From: JACCZX01 sp038216465
GTDB lineage: Bacteria; Pseudomonadota; Gammaproteobacteria; Burkholderiales; Burkholderiaceae_F
Assembly (NCBI GenBank): GCA_038216465.1
Contig: JBBQQC010000015.1
Coordinates: 24,913-88,912, forward strand
Reading direction: 5' to 3'
Length of the DNA stretch: 64,000 bases
Shown here: one piece after another, positions 45,088 through 53,921 of the stretch
Position numbering within the stretch: the first letter of the stretch is position 1
How the letters are laid out: each line of letters opens with the position of its first letter
Notes under the pieces: model-generated
What the model saw: the letters and a program-made list of their open reading frames with translations, nothing else
Database searches by the model: none
What the model was told of the DNA's origin: nothing
Made by a program: the position numbers and the translations under genes

Positions 45088-46367
45088 CGTCCCCGCTGCC
45101 GGTCAGCGAGGGGTTCAGCTACCGCGAACACAGGCTCCACTGCGAAGACGTAGCGCTCGATACACTCGCGCGGCGCTACGGGACGCCGCTGTACGTTTAC
45201 TCGCGAAGCGCGATCGAAGCCGCCTACGCCGCCTATGCGACGGCGCTGATCGGTCGAAGCGCACTTGTTTGCTACGCCGTAAAGGCCAATTCGAATCTGG
45301 CGGTGCTCGACGTGCTCGCGCGCCGTGGCGCCGGGTTCGATATCGTTTCGGGCGGAGAACTCGCGCGTGTACTGGCAGCGGGCGGTGATGCAAGCAAGAT
45401 CGTTTTCTCGGGCGTCGGCAAGAGTGCGTTGGAGATCGAAGCTGCGCTTAGTGCGGACGTCGCGTGTTTTAATGTGGAATCCGCATCAGAGTTGGGGCGG
45501 GTCGATGCGGTCGCACAGCGTTTGCACAAACGGGCACGCGTAGCTCTGCGCGTGAATCCCGACATCGACGCACGGACGCACCCCTACATTTCGACGGGAC
45601 TGAAAAACAACAAATTTGGCGTCGCTTATACGGACACGCTCCCGCTGTGCCGAAAAATCGCAGAAAAATCGGCGCTCGAGCTGGTTGGAATCGGTTGCCA
45701 CATCGGCTCGCAGGTCACGGAAATCGCACCGTATACCGAGGCCGCCGAGCGCATCTTCGATCTGGTCGATGCTATCGAGCACGACAGTATCCCGATTCGT
45801 CATATCGATTTCGGCGGCGGTTTGGGGATCCGCTATCGGGACGAGTCGCCACCGTCGGCATCGGCGCTAATCAGCGCACTACTTGCACGTATGGATGAGC
45901 GCGGCCATCGCGACAAGACCGTCGTAATGGAACCTGGGCGCTCGATCGTCGGCAACGCAGGTGTGTTGCTGACACGTATCGAGTATCTAAAGTGCGGCGC
46001 GACGAAGAACTTTGCGATCGTCGACGCCGCGATGAACGATCTGATCCGGCCCGCGATGTATGACGCGTGGATGAACGTCGTGCCGGTCGCACCGCGCAGC
46101 GGCGCCACCCAGCGCTACGACGTTGTTGGCCCGGTGTGCGAGTCGGCCGACTGGCTGGCGCGAGATCGAGAGCTAGCGCTGCAGCCCGACGACTTGCTCG
46201 CGATCACTAGCGCCGGCGCCTACGCGATGGCGATGAGCTCCAACTACAACAGCCGGCCGCGCCCCGCCGAAGTCATGGTTGACGGCGTGCGCTCGTATTC
46301 CGTGCGCAAGCGCGAAACGATCAATGCGTTATTCGACGCCGAGTCACGCGCAGAGTTTGGCGACTGA
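45084..46367 (+). CDS. lysA: Diaminopimelate decarboxylase LysA
   Basis: A 427-residue fold-type III PLP enzyme that decarboxylates meso-diaminopimelate to lysine, the last step of lysine synthesis. The PLP lysine lies in C-Y-A-V-K-A-N-S-N; the phosphate/substrate segments H-I-D-F-G-G-G-L-G, E-P-G-R-S-I-V and C-E-S-A-D are present. The start ATG overlaps the lptM stop. It ends 6 nt from the convergent cytochrome gene. Confidence 0.97.
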   Translation: MTSPLPVSEGFSYREHRLHCEDVALDTLARRYGTPLYVYSRSAIEAAYAAYATALIGRSALVCYAVKANSNLAVLDVLARRGAGFDIVSGGELARVLAAGGDASKIVFSGVGKSALEIEAALSADVACFNVESASELGRVDAVAQRLHKRARVALRVNPDIDARTHPYISTGLKNNKFGVAYTDTLPLCRKIAEKSALELVGIGCHIGSQVTEIAPYTEAAERIFDLVDAIEHDSIPIRHIDFGGGLGIRYRDESPPSASALISALLARMDERGHRDKTVVMEPGRSIVGNAGVLLTRIEYLKCGATKNFAIVDAAMNDLIRPAMYDAWMNVVPVAPRSGATQRYDVVGPVCESADWLARDRELALQPDDLLAITSAGAYAMAMSSNYNSRPRPAEVMVDGVRSYSVRKRETINALFDAESRAEFGD

Positions 46368-46373
46368 ACTGAG

Positions 46374-47042
46374 CTACTTCGTTGCGTCTCTCAGACGCAG
46401 TCCCTGAACGAAATCCGCGACGGCACGTATCTCGGCGTCGGATAACTTCGCCGCGATTTCCTGCATCGCCGGGCTGTTTCGACGCGTGCCCTGCCGGAAA
46501 TCTCTCAGTGTTGCTTCAACGTAGTCGGCGTGTTGTGCTGCCAACCGGGGATACTGAATTGGAATGCCTAGTCCCGCCGGATTGTGACAGCCTGCACACG
46601 CCGGCAACGATTTCTCCGGCAAGCCCGCGCGCCAGATGCGCTGTCCGAGCTCCAGCGTTTGCTTGCTGCGCGCTGTACCGAGCTGCGCACTCTGGCTGGC
46701 GAACCACGCAGCGACATTGCGCTTGTCGTCATCCGAGAGCTGCGACGCAAATCCGTTCATGATTGCGTTTTCGCGCGCCGGCCGCTGCTGTCCTTGGCGC
46801 ACCGTATAGTCAACTAGTTGCTTGTACAGATAGTCAGAGTGCTGCTGTGCAAGCCGCGGATTGGCCGGCGCCGGCGAATTACCATCGGCGCCGTGACATG
46901 CCGCACACACCTGTGCGGCGATTTGCTGGCCTCGAGCGGGATCGACCTTCGGCGTAGGCTTCATCTGCGCATGCGCACCCGCGACCAGAATCCCCGCAAC
47001 GGCGAAACCGATCATCGAGCGCAGCTGAACGGGAAATTTCAT
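46374..47042 (-). CDS. Dihaem cytochrome c (c4/c553 type)
   Basis: A 222-residue periplasmic cytochrome with a signal peptide (cleavage after A-H-A) and two class I haem motifs, C-A-A-C-H near residue 46 and C-A-G-C-H near 148, each followed by a C4-type domain with Met ligands (I-M-N-G-F-A and A-M-Q-E-I-A). It probably shuttles electrons between the bc1 complex and terminal oxidases. It diverges from engB. Confidence 0.95.
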   Translation of the reverse strand: MKFPVQLRSMIGFAVAGILVAGAHAQMKPTPKVDPARGQQIAAQVCAACHGADGNSPAPANPRLAQQHSDYLYKQLVDYTVRQGQQRPARENAIMNGFASQLSDDDKRNVAAWFASQSAQLGTARSKQTLELGQRIWRAGLPEKSLPACAGCHNPAGLGIPIQYPRLAAQHADYVEATLRDFRQGTRRNSPAMQEIAAKLSDAEIRAVADFVQGLRLRDATK

Positions 47043-47061
47043 CGAGGCTTGTCCTTAAACG

Positions 47062-47769
47062 ATGCGGGGATCGCAGCGGCAGCCGCGAAGCGCCGCGTAT
47101 TCTACGCAACCCGATATCGCGCCTGTGATCGGCCCGAGTGCTCCTGCCGTGCAGATTTTTCGCTCCGCCCAGTTCGTGATGTCAGTCGCTGCCCTAGACG
47201 GCCTGCCGCCTCCCAGCCTGCCCGAAATCGCTTTCGCCGGGCGTTCCAACGCGGGCAAGTCGAGCGCGATCAACGTGCTCACGGATCAGAAGCGATTGGC
47301 TTTCGCCAGCAAGACGCCCGGTCGTACCCAGTTGCTCAATTTCTTCGAACTCTCCGAGCGCGATCAGGACCGGCAGGTCGTCCCGCGGGGAATGCTGGTC
47401 GACTTGCCGGGTTATGGGTTTGCGCAGGCGCCGCAGGAGCAACGCGATCAATGGGATCAACTGGTTGGAGGCTACGTGGCGCAACGGCAAACACTGGCCG
47501 GAATCGTAATCGTGATGGATGCACGTCGCCCGCTACTGCCCGCTGATGAGGCGTTGATCGCCTTCGTTGGCCAACGCGAATCGCCGTTGCATTTCCTTCT
47601 GACCAAGTCGGATAAGTTGAACACCATGGATAAAAAGGCTGCCTTGACGTTGGCACAACAACGCGCAGCCCAGATTGGCCCGCGTGCGACCGCGCAGCTA
47701 TTCTCAGCGCTCAAACGCAGCGGGATCGACGAACTGGGCTATATCCTTTCCGGCTGGCTGCGCAGTTGA
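47062..47769 (+). CDS. engB: Ribosome-biogenesis GTPase EngB (YihA/YsxC)
   Basis: A 235-residue (from the first ATG) small GTPase needed for late assembly of the 50S subunit. G motifs are G-R-S-N-A-G-K-S-S, the T-P-G-R-T-Q switch I region, D-L-P-G-Y-G, T-K-S-D and S-A-L. The start is uncertain: ATG at 47062 gives a basic leader not typical of the family, while GTG at 47125 (214 residues) starts nearer the conserved Q-I-F-R-S-A-Q-F segment. It ends just before hemB. Confidence 0.95.
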   Translation: MRGSQRQPRSAAYSTQPDIAPVIGPSAPAVQIFRSAQFVMSVAALDGLPPPSLPEIAFAGRSNAGKSSAINVLTDQKRLAFASKTPGRTQLLNFFELSERDQDRQVVPRGMLVDLPGYGFAQAPQEQRDQWDQLVGGYVAQRQTLAGIVIVMDARRPLLPADEALIAFVGQRESPLHFLLTKSDKLNTMDKKAALTLAQQRAAQIGPRATAQLFSALKRSGIDELGYILSGWLRS

Positions 47770-47825
47770 CGTCGCGCGGCGCAGCGGATAAGAAGCGGAA
47801 CGATAACGGCGCTCGCGGAGCTTGC

Positions 47826-48836
47826 ATGCAGATTCTTGGCCACTATCCGTTTGTGCGCATGCGCCGCATGCGGCGCGACGATTTCTCGCGACGGTTGATG
47901 CGCGAACATCGGGTGACGACGAACGATCTGATCTATCCGGTATTCGTGCTCGACGGCGAAAGGCGGGTCGAGCCGGTCGCCTCGATGCCTGGGGTCGAGC
48001 GGGTATCGCTCGACCGGCTGCTGCCGATCGCGGAAGAATGCGTCCGCTTGGGTATCCCTGTTATCGCGCTGTTTCCGGTTATCGAACAATCGCTGAAATC
48101 CGCGGACGGCCGCGAAGCCGTCAATCCGGACGGCATCGTGCCTCGCATTGCGCGGCAACTGAAACAGCGATTTCCGGAGCTCGGTGTACTGACCGACGTT
48201 GCGCTCGATCCCTACACGACGCACGGTCAGGACGGTGTGGTCGACGCGTCCGGCTACGTGCTGAACGACGAAACGAATGCAATTTTGACGCAGCAGGCGC
48301 TGCTGCAGGCACAAGCCGGTGTCGACATCGTCGCGCCGAGCGACATGATGGACGGTCGTATCGGCGCAATCCGCGCCGCTCTCGAACAAGGGGGCGCAAT
48401 ACACACACGCATCATGGCCTACTCGGCCAAGTACGCGAGCGCGTTTTTCGCCCCGTTTCGGGACGCGGTCGGATCTCAAGGCAACCTCGGTGCCTCGAAC
48501 AAGATGACCTACCAGATGGATCCTGCCAACACCGACGAAGCGCTATGGGAGGTCGGACTCGATTTGTCCGAAGGCGCTGACATGGTGATGGTGAAGCCGG
48601 GGATGCCGTATCTGGACATCGTACGGCGCGTGAAAGACACCTACAAAGCGCCGACCTTTGTCTATCAGGTCAGCGGTGAGTACTCGATGCTGAAAGCCGC
48701 AGCCGCCAATGGCTGGCTCGACGAGAAAAAAGTCGTGCTGGAATCGATGCTCGCATTCAAGCGCGCCGGCGCAGACGGGATCCTTACTTACTTCGGGTTG
48801 CACGTCGCGCGCTGGCTGCTCGCAGAAAGCTCGTGA
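47826..48836 (+). CDS. hemB: Delta-aminolevulinic acid dehydratase (porphobilinogen synthase) HemB
   Basis: A 336-residue enzyme that condenses two 5-aminolevulinates to porphobilinogen in haem synthesis. The Schiff-base lysines lie in Y-S-A-K-Y-A-S and M-V-K-P-G. The metal site reads D-V-A-L-D-P-Y-T-T-H-G-Q-D-G, which has Asp/Ala in place of the Cys of zinc-type enzymes, so this is the magnesium-dependent type. ATG at 47826 has GGAG 5 nt upstream; an in-frame TTG at 47766 overlapping the engB stop is less likely. Confidence 0.97.
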   Translation: MQILGHYPFVRMRRMRRDDFSRRLMREHRVTTNDLIYPVFVLDGERRVEPVASMPGVERVSLDRLLPIAEECVRLGIPVIALFPVIEQSLKSADGREAVNPDGIVPRIARQLKQRFPELGVLTDVALDPYTTHGQDGVVDASGYVLNDETNAILTQQALLQAQAGVDIVAPSDMMDGRIGAIRAALEQGGAIHTRIMAYSAKYASAFFAPFRDAVGSQGNLGASNKMTYQMDPANTDEALWEVGLDLSEGADMVMVKPGMPYLDIVRRVKDTYKAPTFVYQVSGEYSMLKAAAANGWLDEKKVVLESMLAFKRAGADGILTYFGLHVARWLLAESS

Positions 48837-48840
48837 CGCG

Positions 48841-49173
48841 TTAGGCCAGAATCGTGCGCGCCGTCTCGGACTCGATCCAACGCAAATAGGGCCCGTGCGC
48901 GGCCACAATCGGGCACGCAATGATTTCCGGCACGTCATAAGGGTGCAGGTGCCGGATCGCATGTTCGACGTCGCTGTAGCGTTCGCGCGTTGTCTTTATT
49001 AGCAACGGCACTTCGCTCGCACGCTCGACATTGCCTTGCCAGCGGTAAGTCGAGCTGGCCGGCGCCAAGCGGTTGACGCACGCCGCAAGACCCTGCTCGA
49101 CCAAAGCCAGCGCGATGCGATCGGCCACTGTTTCGTCCGGACAATTGGTCAGCACGAGCAGCGCTTCGGTCAT
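48841..49173 (-). CDS. cutA: Divalent-cation tolerance protein CutA
   Basis: A 110-residue ferredoxin-like trimeric protein of the CutA1 family. Conserved L-A-A-C-V-N, Y-R-W-Q-G-N-V, L-L-I-K-T-T-R and H-P-Y-D-V-P-E-I-I segments are present. Its exact role is unsettled; copper tolerance was proposed in E. coli. It begins 6 nt after the rplQ stop and so is probably the last gene of the alpha operon. Confidence 0.95.
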   Translation of the reverse strand: MTEALLVLTNCPDETVADRIALALVEQGLAACVNRLAPASSTYRWQGNVERASEVPLLIKTTRERYSDVEHAIRHLHPYDVPEIIACPIVAAHGPYLRWIESETARTILA

Positions 49174-49179
49174 CGAAGC

Positions 49180-49578
49180 TTACGAGGCCGAGTCGGCATC
49201 GGCTTCTTCTGCGACAGGCTGCGGGCGATCGACCAGTTCCATGAACGCCATCGGCGCATTGTCGCCGACCCTGAAGCCCATCTTCAGAATGCGCGTGTAA
49301 CCGCCGTTGCGCGCCGCGTAACGCGGGCCGATTTCGCTGAACAGCTTGACCACGATCTCGCGATCGCGCAGACGATTGAACGCCAGGCGCTTGTTTGCCA
49401 CCGTCGGCTCGCGCCCGAGCGTGATCAGCGGCTCGACCACGCGCCGCAGCTCCTTCGCCTTCGGCAGCGTGGTCTTGATCGCCTCATGGCGCAGCAAAGA
49501 GTTGGTCATGTTGCGCAACATCGCCAGCCGATGGCTGGTGGTGCGGTTGAGTTTGCGCAGTCCGTGTCCGTGACGCAT
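49180..49578 (-). CDS. rplQ: 50S ribosomal protein L17
   Basis: A 132-residue L17 (start M-R-H-G-H-G-L-R-K-L-N-R-T-T-S-H-R) that contacts 23S rRNA near the exit tunnel. The core is standard for betaproteobacteria; the C-terminal ~12 residues are acidic (E-E-A-D-A-D-S-A). 86 nt after rpoA and 6 nt before cutA. Confidence 0.98.
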   Translation of the reverse strand: MRHGHGLRKLNRTTSHRLAMLRNMTNSLLRHEAIKTTLPKAKELRRVVEPLITLGREPTVANKRLAFNRLRDREIVVKLFSEIGPRYAARNGGYTRILKMGFRVGDNAPMAFMELVDRPQPVAEEADADSAS

Positions 49579-49664
49579 TTGTCGCTCCGATCCAGTGTCT
49601 TAGTATTGCGAATCTTCGATCCCGACTCGTTCAAGTGCGGGCGGCTCGCTTTTGTTCAGAATTC

Positions 49665-50651
49665 CTACTGCCGCTCCATCCCGGCAGGAGGCCAATTTTC
49701 CAGTTTCATGCCGAGCGTAAGTCCACGCGCGGCCAATACTTCCTTGATCTCGTTCAACGACTTGCGCCCGAGGTTCGGCGTCTTCAACAGTTCGTTTTCG
49801 GTGCGCTGAATCAGATCGCCGATGTAATAGATGTTCTCGGCCTTCAGGCAGTTGGCCGAACGCACGGTGAGTTCGAGGTCGTCGACCGGCCGCAGCAGGA
49901 TCGGATCGACCTGCGGCGCGCGCGACGATTGCGCCAGCGCAGATTCCGCCATTCCTTCCAGTGCGCCGAATACCTGCAGCTGATCCATCAGGATGCGCGC
50001 CGACTGCCGCACCGCTTCCTCCGGCGTGATTGCACCGTTGGTTTCGATCGTCATCACCAGCTTGTCGAGATCGGTGCGCTGTTCGACGCGCGCCGCTTCG
50101 ACGGCATACGAAACGCGTTTGACCGGCGAGAACGATGCATCCATCACGATCTTGCCGATCGTCTTCGAATGATCATCGCGGAACGCGCGCACATTCCCCG
50201 GCACGTAGCCGCGGCCTTTTTCGATCTTGATCTGCAATTCCAGTTTGCCGCCGCCTGACAGGTGCGCCACGACGTGGTCAGGGTTCACGACTTCGACGTC
50301 GTGTGGGAGTTCGATATCGCCCGCAGTCACCACGCCTTCGCCTTCTTTTTTCAGCGTCAAAGTAACTTCGTCGCGGTTGTGCAGCTTGAAGACAACGCCC
50401 TTCAGGTTCAGCAAGATGTCGACGACGTCTTCGCGCACGCCGTCCAACGTCGAATATTCATGCACGACGCCGGTGATCTGCGCCTCGGTTGGTGCATAGC
50501 CAACCATCGACGACAACAAGATGCGGCGCAGCGCGTTGCCGAGCGTGTGGCCGTAGCCGCGCTCGAACGGTTCCATCGTGACGACTGCGGAGTTATGACC
50601 GATCGCTTCGACTTCGATCGCGCGCGGTTTAAGAAGTGCAACGTTTGCCAT
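49665..50651 (-). CDS. rpoA: DNA-directed RNA polymerase subunit alpha
   Basis: A 328-residue alpha subunit that assembles the polymerase core and contacts activators and UP elements. The N-terminal dimerisation domain (1-230; G-Y-G-H-T-L-G-N-A-L-R-R-I-L-L-S-S) and the C-terminal DNA-binding domain (about 245-315; T-V-R-S-A-N-C-L-K and T-P-N-L-G-R-K-S-L-N-E-I) are both complete. 67 nt after rpsD. Confidence 0.98.
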   Translation of the reverse strand: MANVALLKPRAIEVEAIGHNSAVVTMEPFERGYGHTLGNALRRILLSSMVGYAPTEAQITGVVHEYSTLDGVREDVVDILLNLKGVVFKLHNRDEVTLTLKKEGEGVVTAGDIELPHDVEVVNPDHVVAHLSGGGKLELQIKIEKGRGYVPGNVRAFRDDHSKTIGKIVMDASFSPVKRVSYAVEAARVEQRTDLDKLVMTIETNGAITPEEAVRQSARILMDQLQVFGALEGMAESALAQSSRAPQVDPILLRPVDDLELTVRSANCLKAENIYYIGDLIQRTENELLKTPNLGRKSLNEIKEVLAARGLTLGMKLENWPPAGMERQ

Positions 50652-50718
50652 GATGACGATCCTCTCAATGCCCTCGGCTCGTTACACCGATAAGGCTGAT
50701 TAACAACAACGGTAGTTC

Positions 50719-51342
50719 CTACCTCGAGTACAACTCTACGACCAACGACTCATTGACGTCCTTCGCCACATCGCTGCGCTCCGGCGTCCCCTTGAATTTT
50801 CCTTCCAACTTGGTCGTATCGACATCGACCCACGACGGAAAACCCGTCTGTCCGGCCAACGTCAGCGACTCGGCGATACGCCCCTGCTTGCGCGCTTTGT
50901 CGCGCACCGTGATCAGATCGCCCGCGCGAACGCGCATCGATGCGATCCCGGCGGTCTCGCCATTCAGCGCAATGGCTCGGTGCGAAACGAGCTGCCGCGC
51001 TTCGGCACGCGTCGCTCCGAACCCCATTCGGTAGACAACGTTATCCAGCCGCGATTCAAGCAGCATGATCAGCTGCTCGCCAGTATTGCCCTTGCGGCTC
51101 GACGCTTCCTGGTAATAGCGTCGGAACTGACGCTCCAGCACGCCGTACATGCGCTTCAGTTTCTGTTTCTCGCGCAGCTGCGTGCCGTAGTCCGACTGAC
51201 GCGCACCCGAAATGCGCCCGTGTTGACCTGGTTTGCTGTCGGCCTTGGCCTTCGAATCGAAAGCGCGCCGCGAACTCTTTAAGAAAAGATCGGTGCCTTC
51301 GCGCCGCGAAAGCTTTAACTTGGGACCTGTGTAACGAGCCAC
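50719..51342 (-). CDS. rpsD: 30S ribosomal protein S4
   Basis: A 207-residue primary 16S rRNA-binding protein, start M-A-R-Y-T-G-P-K-L-K-L-S-R-R-E. It has no zinc-finger cysteines (C- form) and an S4 RNA-binding domain around residues 97-160 (R-L-D-N-V-V-Y-R-M-G-F-G). In E. coli S4 represses the alpha operon through a pseudoknot upstream of rpsM; I could not verify such a structure here. Confidence 0.98.
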   Translation of the reverse strand: MARYTGPKLKLSRREGTDLFLKSSRRAFDSKAKADSKPGQHGRISGARQSDYGTQLREKQKLKRMYGVLERQFRRYYQEASSRKGNTGEQLIMLLESRLDNVVYRMGFGATRAEARQLVSHRAIALNGETAGIASMRVRAGDLITVRDKARKQGRIAESLTLAGQTGFPSWVDVDTTKLEGKFKGTPERSDVAKDVNESLVVELYSR

Positions 51343-51420
51343 TTTGTTTCCTCATTAATCCTGCAGCATCGCTGCATTAAGTCTGCATCAGCGATGCAGA
51401 CAGTGGTTATTGCCGCGGCC

Positions 51421-51834
51421 CTATACGCGACGACGCTTGGGCGGACGCACGCCATTGTGTGGAACCGGCGTGATGTCCTGGATCGACGAAACACGAATGC
51501 CGATCGCATTGAGTGCGCGCACCGACGACTCGCGGCCGGGGCCGGGGCCGGTGATGCGCACATCCAGATTCTTGATGCCGTGCTCCTGCGCGGCACGTCC
51601 TGCTGTTTCGGCCGCAACCTGGGCCGCAAACGGCGTCGATTTGCGCGAGCCTTTGAACCCGGCGCCGCCCGAAGTGGCCCACGACAGCGTGTTGCCCTGC
51701 CGATCGGTGATGGTGATGATCGTATTGTTGAACGACGCGTGCACGTGCGCAATGCCGTCGGATACGACTTTCTTGATCTTCTTACGCGCGCGCTGCTGGG
51801 CAGCGACCTGTTGCGGAGACGGTGCTTTCGCCAT
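51421..51834 (-). CDS. rpsK: 30S ribosomal protein S11
   Basis: A 137-residue S11 that lines the 30S platform. The core with V-H-A-S-F-N-N-T-I-I-T-I-T-D and the C-terminal N-G-V-R-P-P-K-R-R-R-V are standard. The N-terminus has a short Pro/Gln/Ala-rich stretch (residues 4-16). 7 nt... between rpsM and the gene is the usual close spacing. Confidence 0.98.
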   Translation of the reverse strand: MAKAPSPQQVAAQQRARKKIKKVVSDGIAHVHASFNNTIITITDRQGNTLSWATSGGAGFKGSRKSTPFAAQVAAETAGRAAQEHGIKNLDVRITGPGPGRESSVRALNAIGIRVSSIQDITPVPHNGVRPPKRRRV

Positions 51835-51841
51835 TGGTTTC

Positions 51842-52216
51842 CTATGCTGCTGCCTTCTTCAGTGATACGCCGGCCTTGCGCGGCCCCTTGCGTGTGCGTG
51901 CATTGGTGCGGGTGCGCTGACCACGCACCGGCAAGCCGCGCCGGTGCCGTACGCCTCGATATGTTCCGAGGTCGATCAGGCGCTTGATCGAAAGCTGCAC
52001 TTCGCGCCGCAGGTCGCCCTCTACCATCGCACGCGCCATCGATTCGCGGATGCGTTCAACCTCGGCGTCGTTCAGTTCCTTGACCTTCTTGTCGTACGGA
52101 ACCCCGGCGGCGTCCAGAATCGCGCGTGCGCGCGCACGGCCGATGCCGTAGATCGCTGTCAGGCCGATCTCGGCATGCTGGTGCGGCGGAATGTTGATGC
52201 CGGCAATACGAGCCAT
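51842..52216 (-). CDS. rpsM: 30S ribosomal protein S13
   Basis: A 124-residue S13 of the 30S head that contacts the 50S subunit and P-site tRNA. It starts M-A-R-I-A-G-I-N-I-P and has the H2TH-like fold plus the basic tail with G-L-P-V-R-G-Q-R-T-R-T-N-A-R-T-R-K-G. First classical gene of the alpha operon, 10 nt after rpmJ. Confidence 0.98.
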   Translation of the reverse strand: MARIAGINIPPHQHAEIGLTAIYGIGRARARAILDAAGVPYDKKVKELNDAEVERIRESMARAMVEGDLRREVQLSIKRLIDLGTYRGVRHRRGLPVRGQRTRTNARTRKGPRKAGVSLKKAAA

Positions 52217-52226
52217 CGTTCTACTC

Positions 52227-52340
52227 CTATCCCTGACGCTGCTTGTGACGCGGGTCGGTGCAGATCACTCGCACCACGCGCTTGCGCTTGATGACCTTGC
52301 ACTTGCGGCACATTTTTTTTACAGAAGCCATCACTTTCAT
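52227..52340 (-). CDS. rpmJ: 50S ribosomal protein L36
   Basis: A 37-residue ribosomal protein, start M-K-V-M-A-S-V-K-K-M-C. Zinc ligands C-x-x-C and the later Cys and His (V-I-C-T-D-P-R-H-K-Q-R-Q-G) are intact, so this is the zinc-binding C+ form. It lies between infA and rpsM as expected. A run of eight A residues encodes the V-K-K-M segment. Confidence 0.97.
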   Translation of the reverse strand: MKVMASVKKMCRKCKVIKRKRVVRVICTDPRHKQRQG

Positions 52341-52357
52341 TCAGTTCTCCACGTCCC

Positions 52358-52576
52358 CTATTTGGCACGAAATACTATGCGCGCTCGCGATAGATCGTAT
52401 GGCGTCAGTTCCACCGTGACCTTGTCGCCCGGCAGGATTCGGATGTAGTGCATCCGCATCTTTCCAGAAATATGTCCCAGCACTACGTGCCCGTTTTCCA
52501 GCTTTACTCGAAACGTCGCATTCGGGAGATTTTCCAGGATCTCCCCCTGCATCTGAATCGCGTCGTCCTTCGACAT
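52358..52576 (-). CDS. infA: Translation initiation factor IF-1
   Basis: A 72-residue OB-fold protein that binds the 30S A site during initiation. The sequence M-S-K-D-D-A-I-Q-M-Q-G-E-I and L-P-N-A-T-F-R-V-K-L-E-N-G-H are classic. Its ATG shares one nucleotide with the secY stop, and rpmJ follows after 17 nt. Confidence 0.98.
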   Translation of the reverse strand: MSKDDAIQMQGEILENLPNATFRVKLENGHVVLGHISGKMRMHYIRILPGDKVTVELTPYDLSRARIVFRAK

Positions 52577-53910
52577 TAGCGCGGCAACTGGCCCGGGCCA
52601 AAACCCTTGAAGTTAGCCTTCTTCAGCAGCGATTCATACTGATGCGTCATCAAATAAGCCTGCACCTGCGCCATGAAGTCCATCGTCACGACGACGACGA
52701 TCAGCAGCGACGTACCGCCGAAATAAAATGGCACCGAAAAGCGCGAGTTCAAGAATTCGGGTACGAGGCAGACGAACGTGATGTAAATAGCGCCCGCCAG
52801 CGTCAAGCGCATCAAGATCCGGTCAATGTAGCGCGCCGTTTGATCACCCGGCCGAATGCCGGGAACAAACGCGCCGCTCTTTTTCAGGTTATCCGCCGTT
52901 TCCTTGCTGTTGAACACCAGCGCGGTGTAGAAAAAGCAGAAAAAGATAATCAGCGCCGCATACAGGAACATGTAAAGCGGCTGGCCCGGCGACAACGCCG
53001 CAGCGAGGTCGCGAATCCATAGCGTGGCGTCGCCGGTCGTGAACCAACTCGCCAGCGTTGCGGGGAACAGGATCAGCGACGACGCGAAAATCGGCGGAAT
53101 CACGCCCGACATGTTCAGCTTTAACGGCAGGAACGAACTTTGACCGCCATAAACCTTGTTGCCGACCTGGCGCTTGGCGTAGTTCACCGTGATCTTGCGC
53201 TGCCCGCGCTCGACGAATACGACGAACCCGGTGACGGCAACGATCAACGCAATAATGAAAAGCGCTGCCAGCGGAGCCAACCCGCCCGTGCGGACGAGTT
53301 CGAACAATCCGCCAATCGCATTGGGCAAGCCGGCAACGATGCCCGAAAAGATCAGAATCGAAATACCGTTGCCCAGCCCACGCTCGGTGATCTGCTCACC
53401 AAGCCACATCAGGAACATCGTTCCGGTCACCAGCGACGTCACGCACACGAATCGGAACATCAGGCCGGGATCGATCACCAGGTTGGCCTGCGACTCGATT
53501 GCGACCGAGATACCGATCGCCTGGAAAATCGCCAGTGCGAGCGTTCCATAGCGCGTGTACTGCGTGATCTTGCGGCGGCCCGATTCGCCTTCCTTGCGCA
53601 GCGCTTCCATCGACGGCATCACGTAGGTCAGCATCTGCATGATGATCGACGCGGAAATGTAAGGCATGATTCCCAACGCAAGCACCGAAAACCGCGACAG
53701 CGCGCCCCCGGAGAACATGTTGAACAGGCCCAGGATGCCGCCTTGCTGCCGGTTGAACAGCAGTCGCAGCTGATCTGGGTCGATTCCCGGCACCGGAATA
53801 TGCGTGCCGACCCGATACACGACGAGCGCCAGCAACAGGAAGATCAGGCGTCGCTTGAGGTCGCCGTATTTCCCGGTGTTGCCTAATGTATTGGGCAGAC
53901 TGGTCGCCAC
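52576..53910 (-). CDS. secY: Preprotein translocase channel subunit SecY
   Basis: A 444-residue, ten-helix protein-conducting channel of the Sec translocon. Family motifs include H-I-P-V-P-G-I-D, G-G-A-L-S-R-F-S-V-L-A-L-G-I-M-P-Y, the cytoplasmic loop E-R-G-Q-R-K-I-T-V-N-Y-A and P-G-I-R-P-G. 11 nt after rplO at the end of the spc operon. Confidence 0.98.
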   Translation of the reverse strand: MATSLPNTLGNTGKYGDLKRRLIFLLLALVVYRVGTHIPVPGIDPDQLRLLFNRQQGGILGLFNMFSGGALSRFSVLALGIMPYISASIIMQMLTYVMPSMEALRKEGESGRRKITQYTRYGTLALAIFQAIGISVAIESQANLVIDPGLMFRFVCVTSLVTGTMFLMWLGEQITERGLGNGISILIFSGIVAGLPNAIGGLFELVRTGGLAPLAALFIIALIVAVTGFVVFVERGQRKITVNYAKRQVGNKVYGGQSSFLPLKLNMSGVIPPIFASSLILFPATLASWFTTGDATLWIRDLAAALSPGQPLYMFLYAALIIFFCFFYTALVFNSKETADNLKKSGAFVPGIRPGDQTARYIDRILMRLTLAGAIYITFVCLVPEFLNSRFSVPFYFGGTSLLIVVVVTMDFMAQVQAYLMTHQYESLLKKANFKGFGPGQLPR

Positions 53911-53921
53911 GACGTTTTACC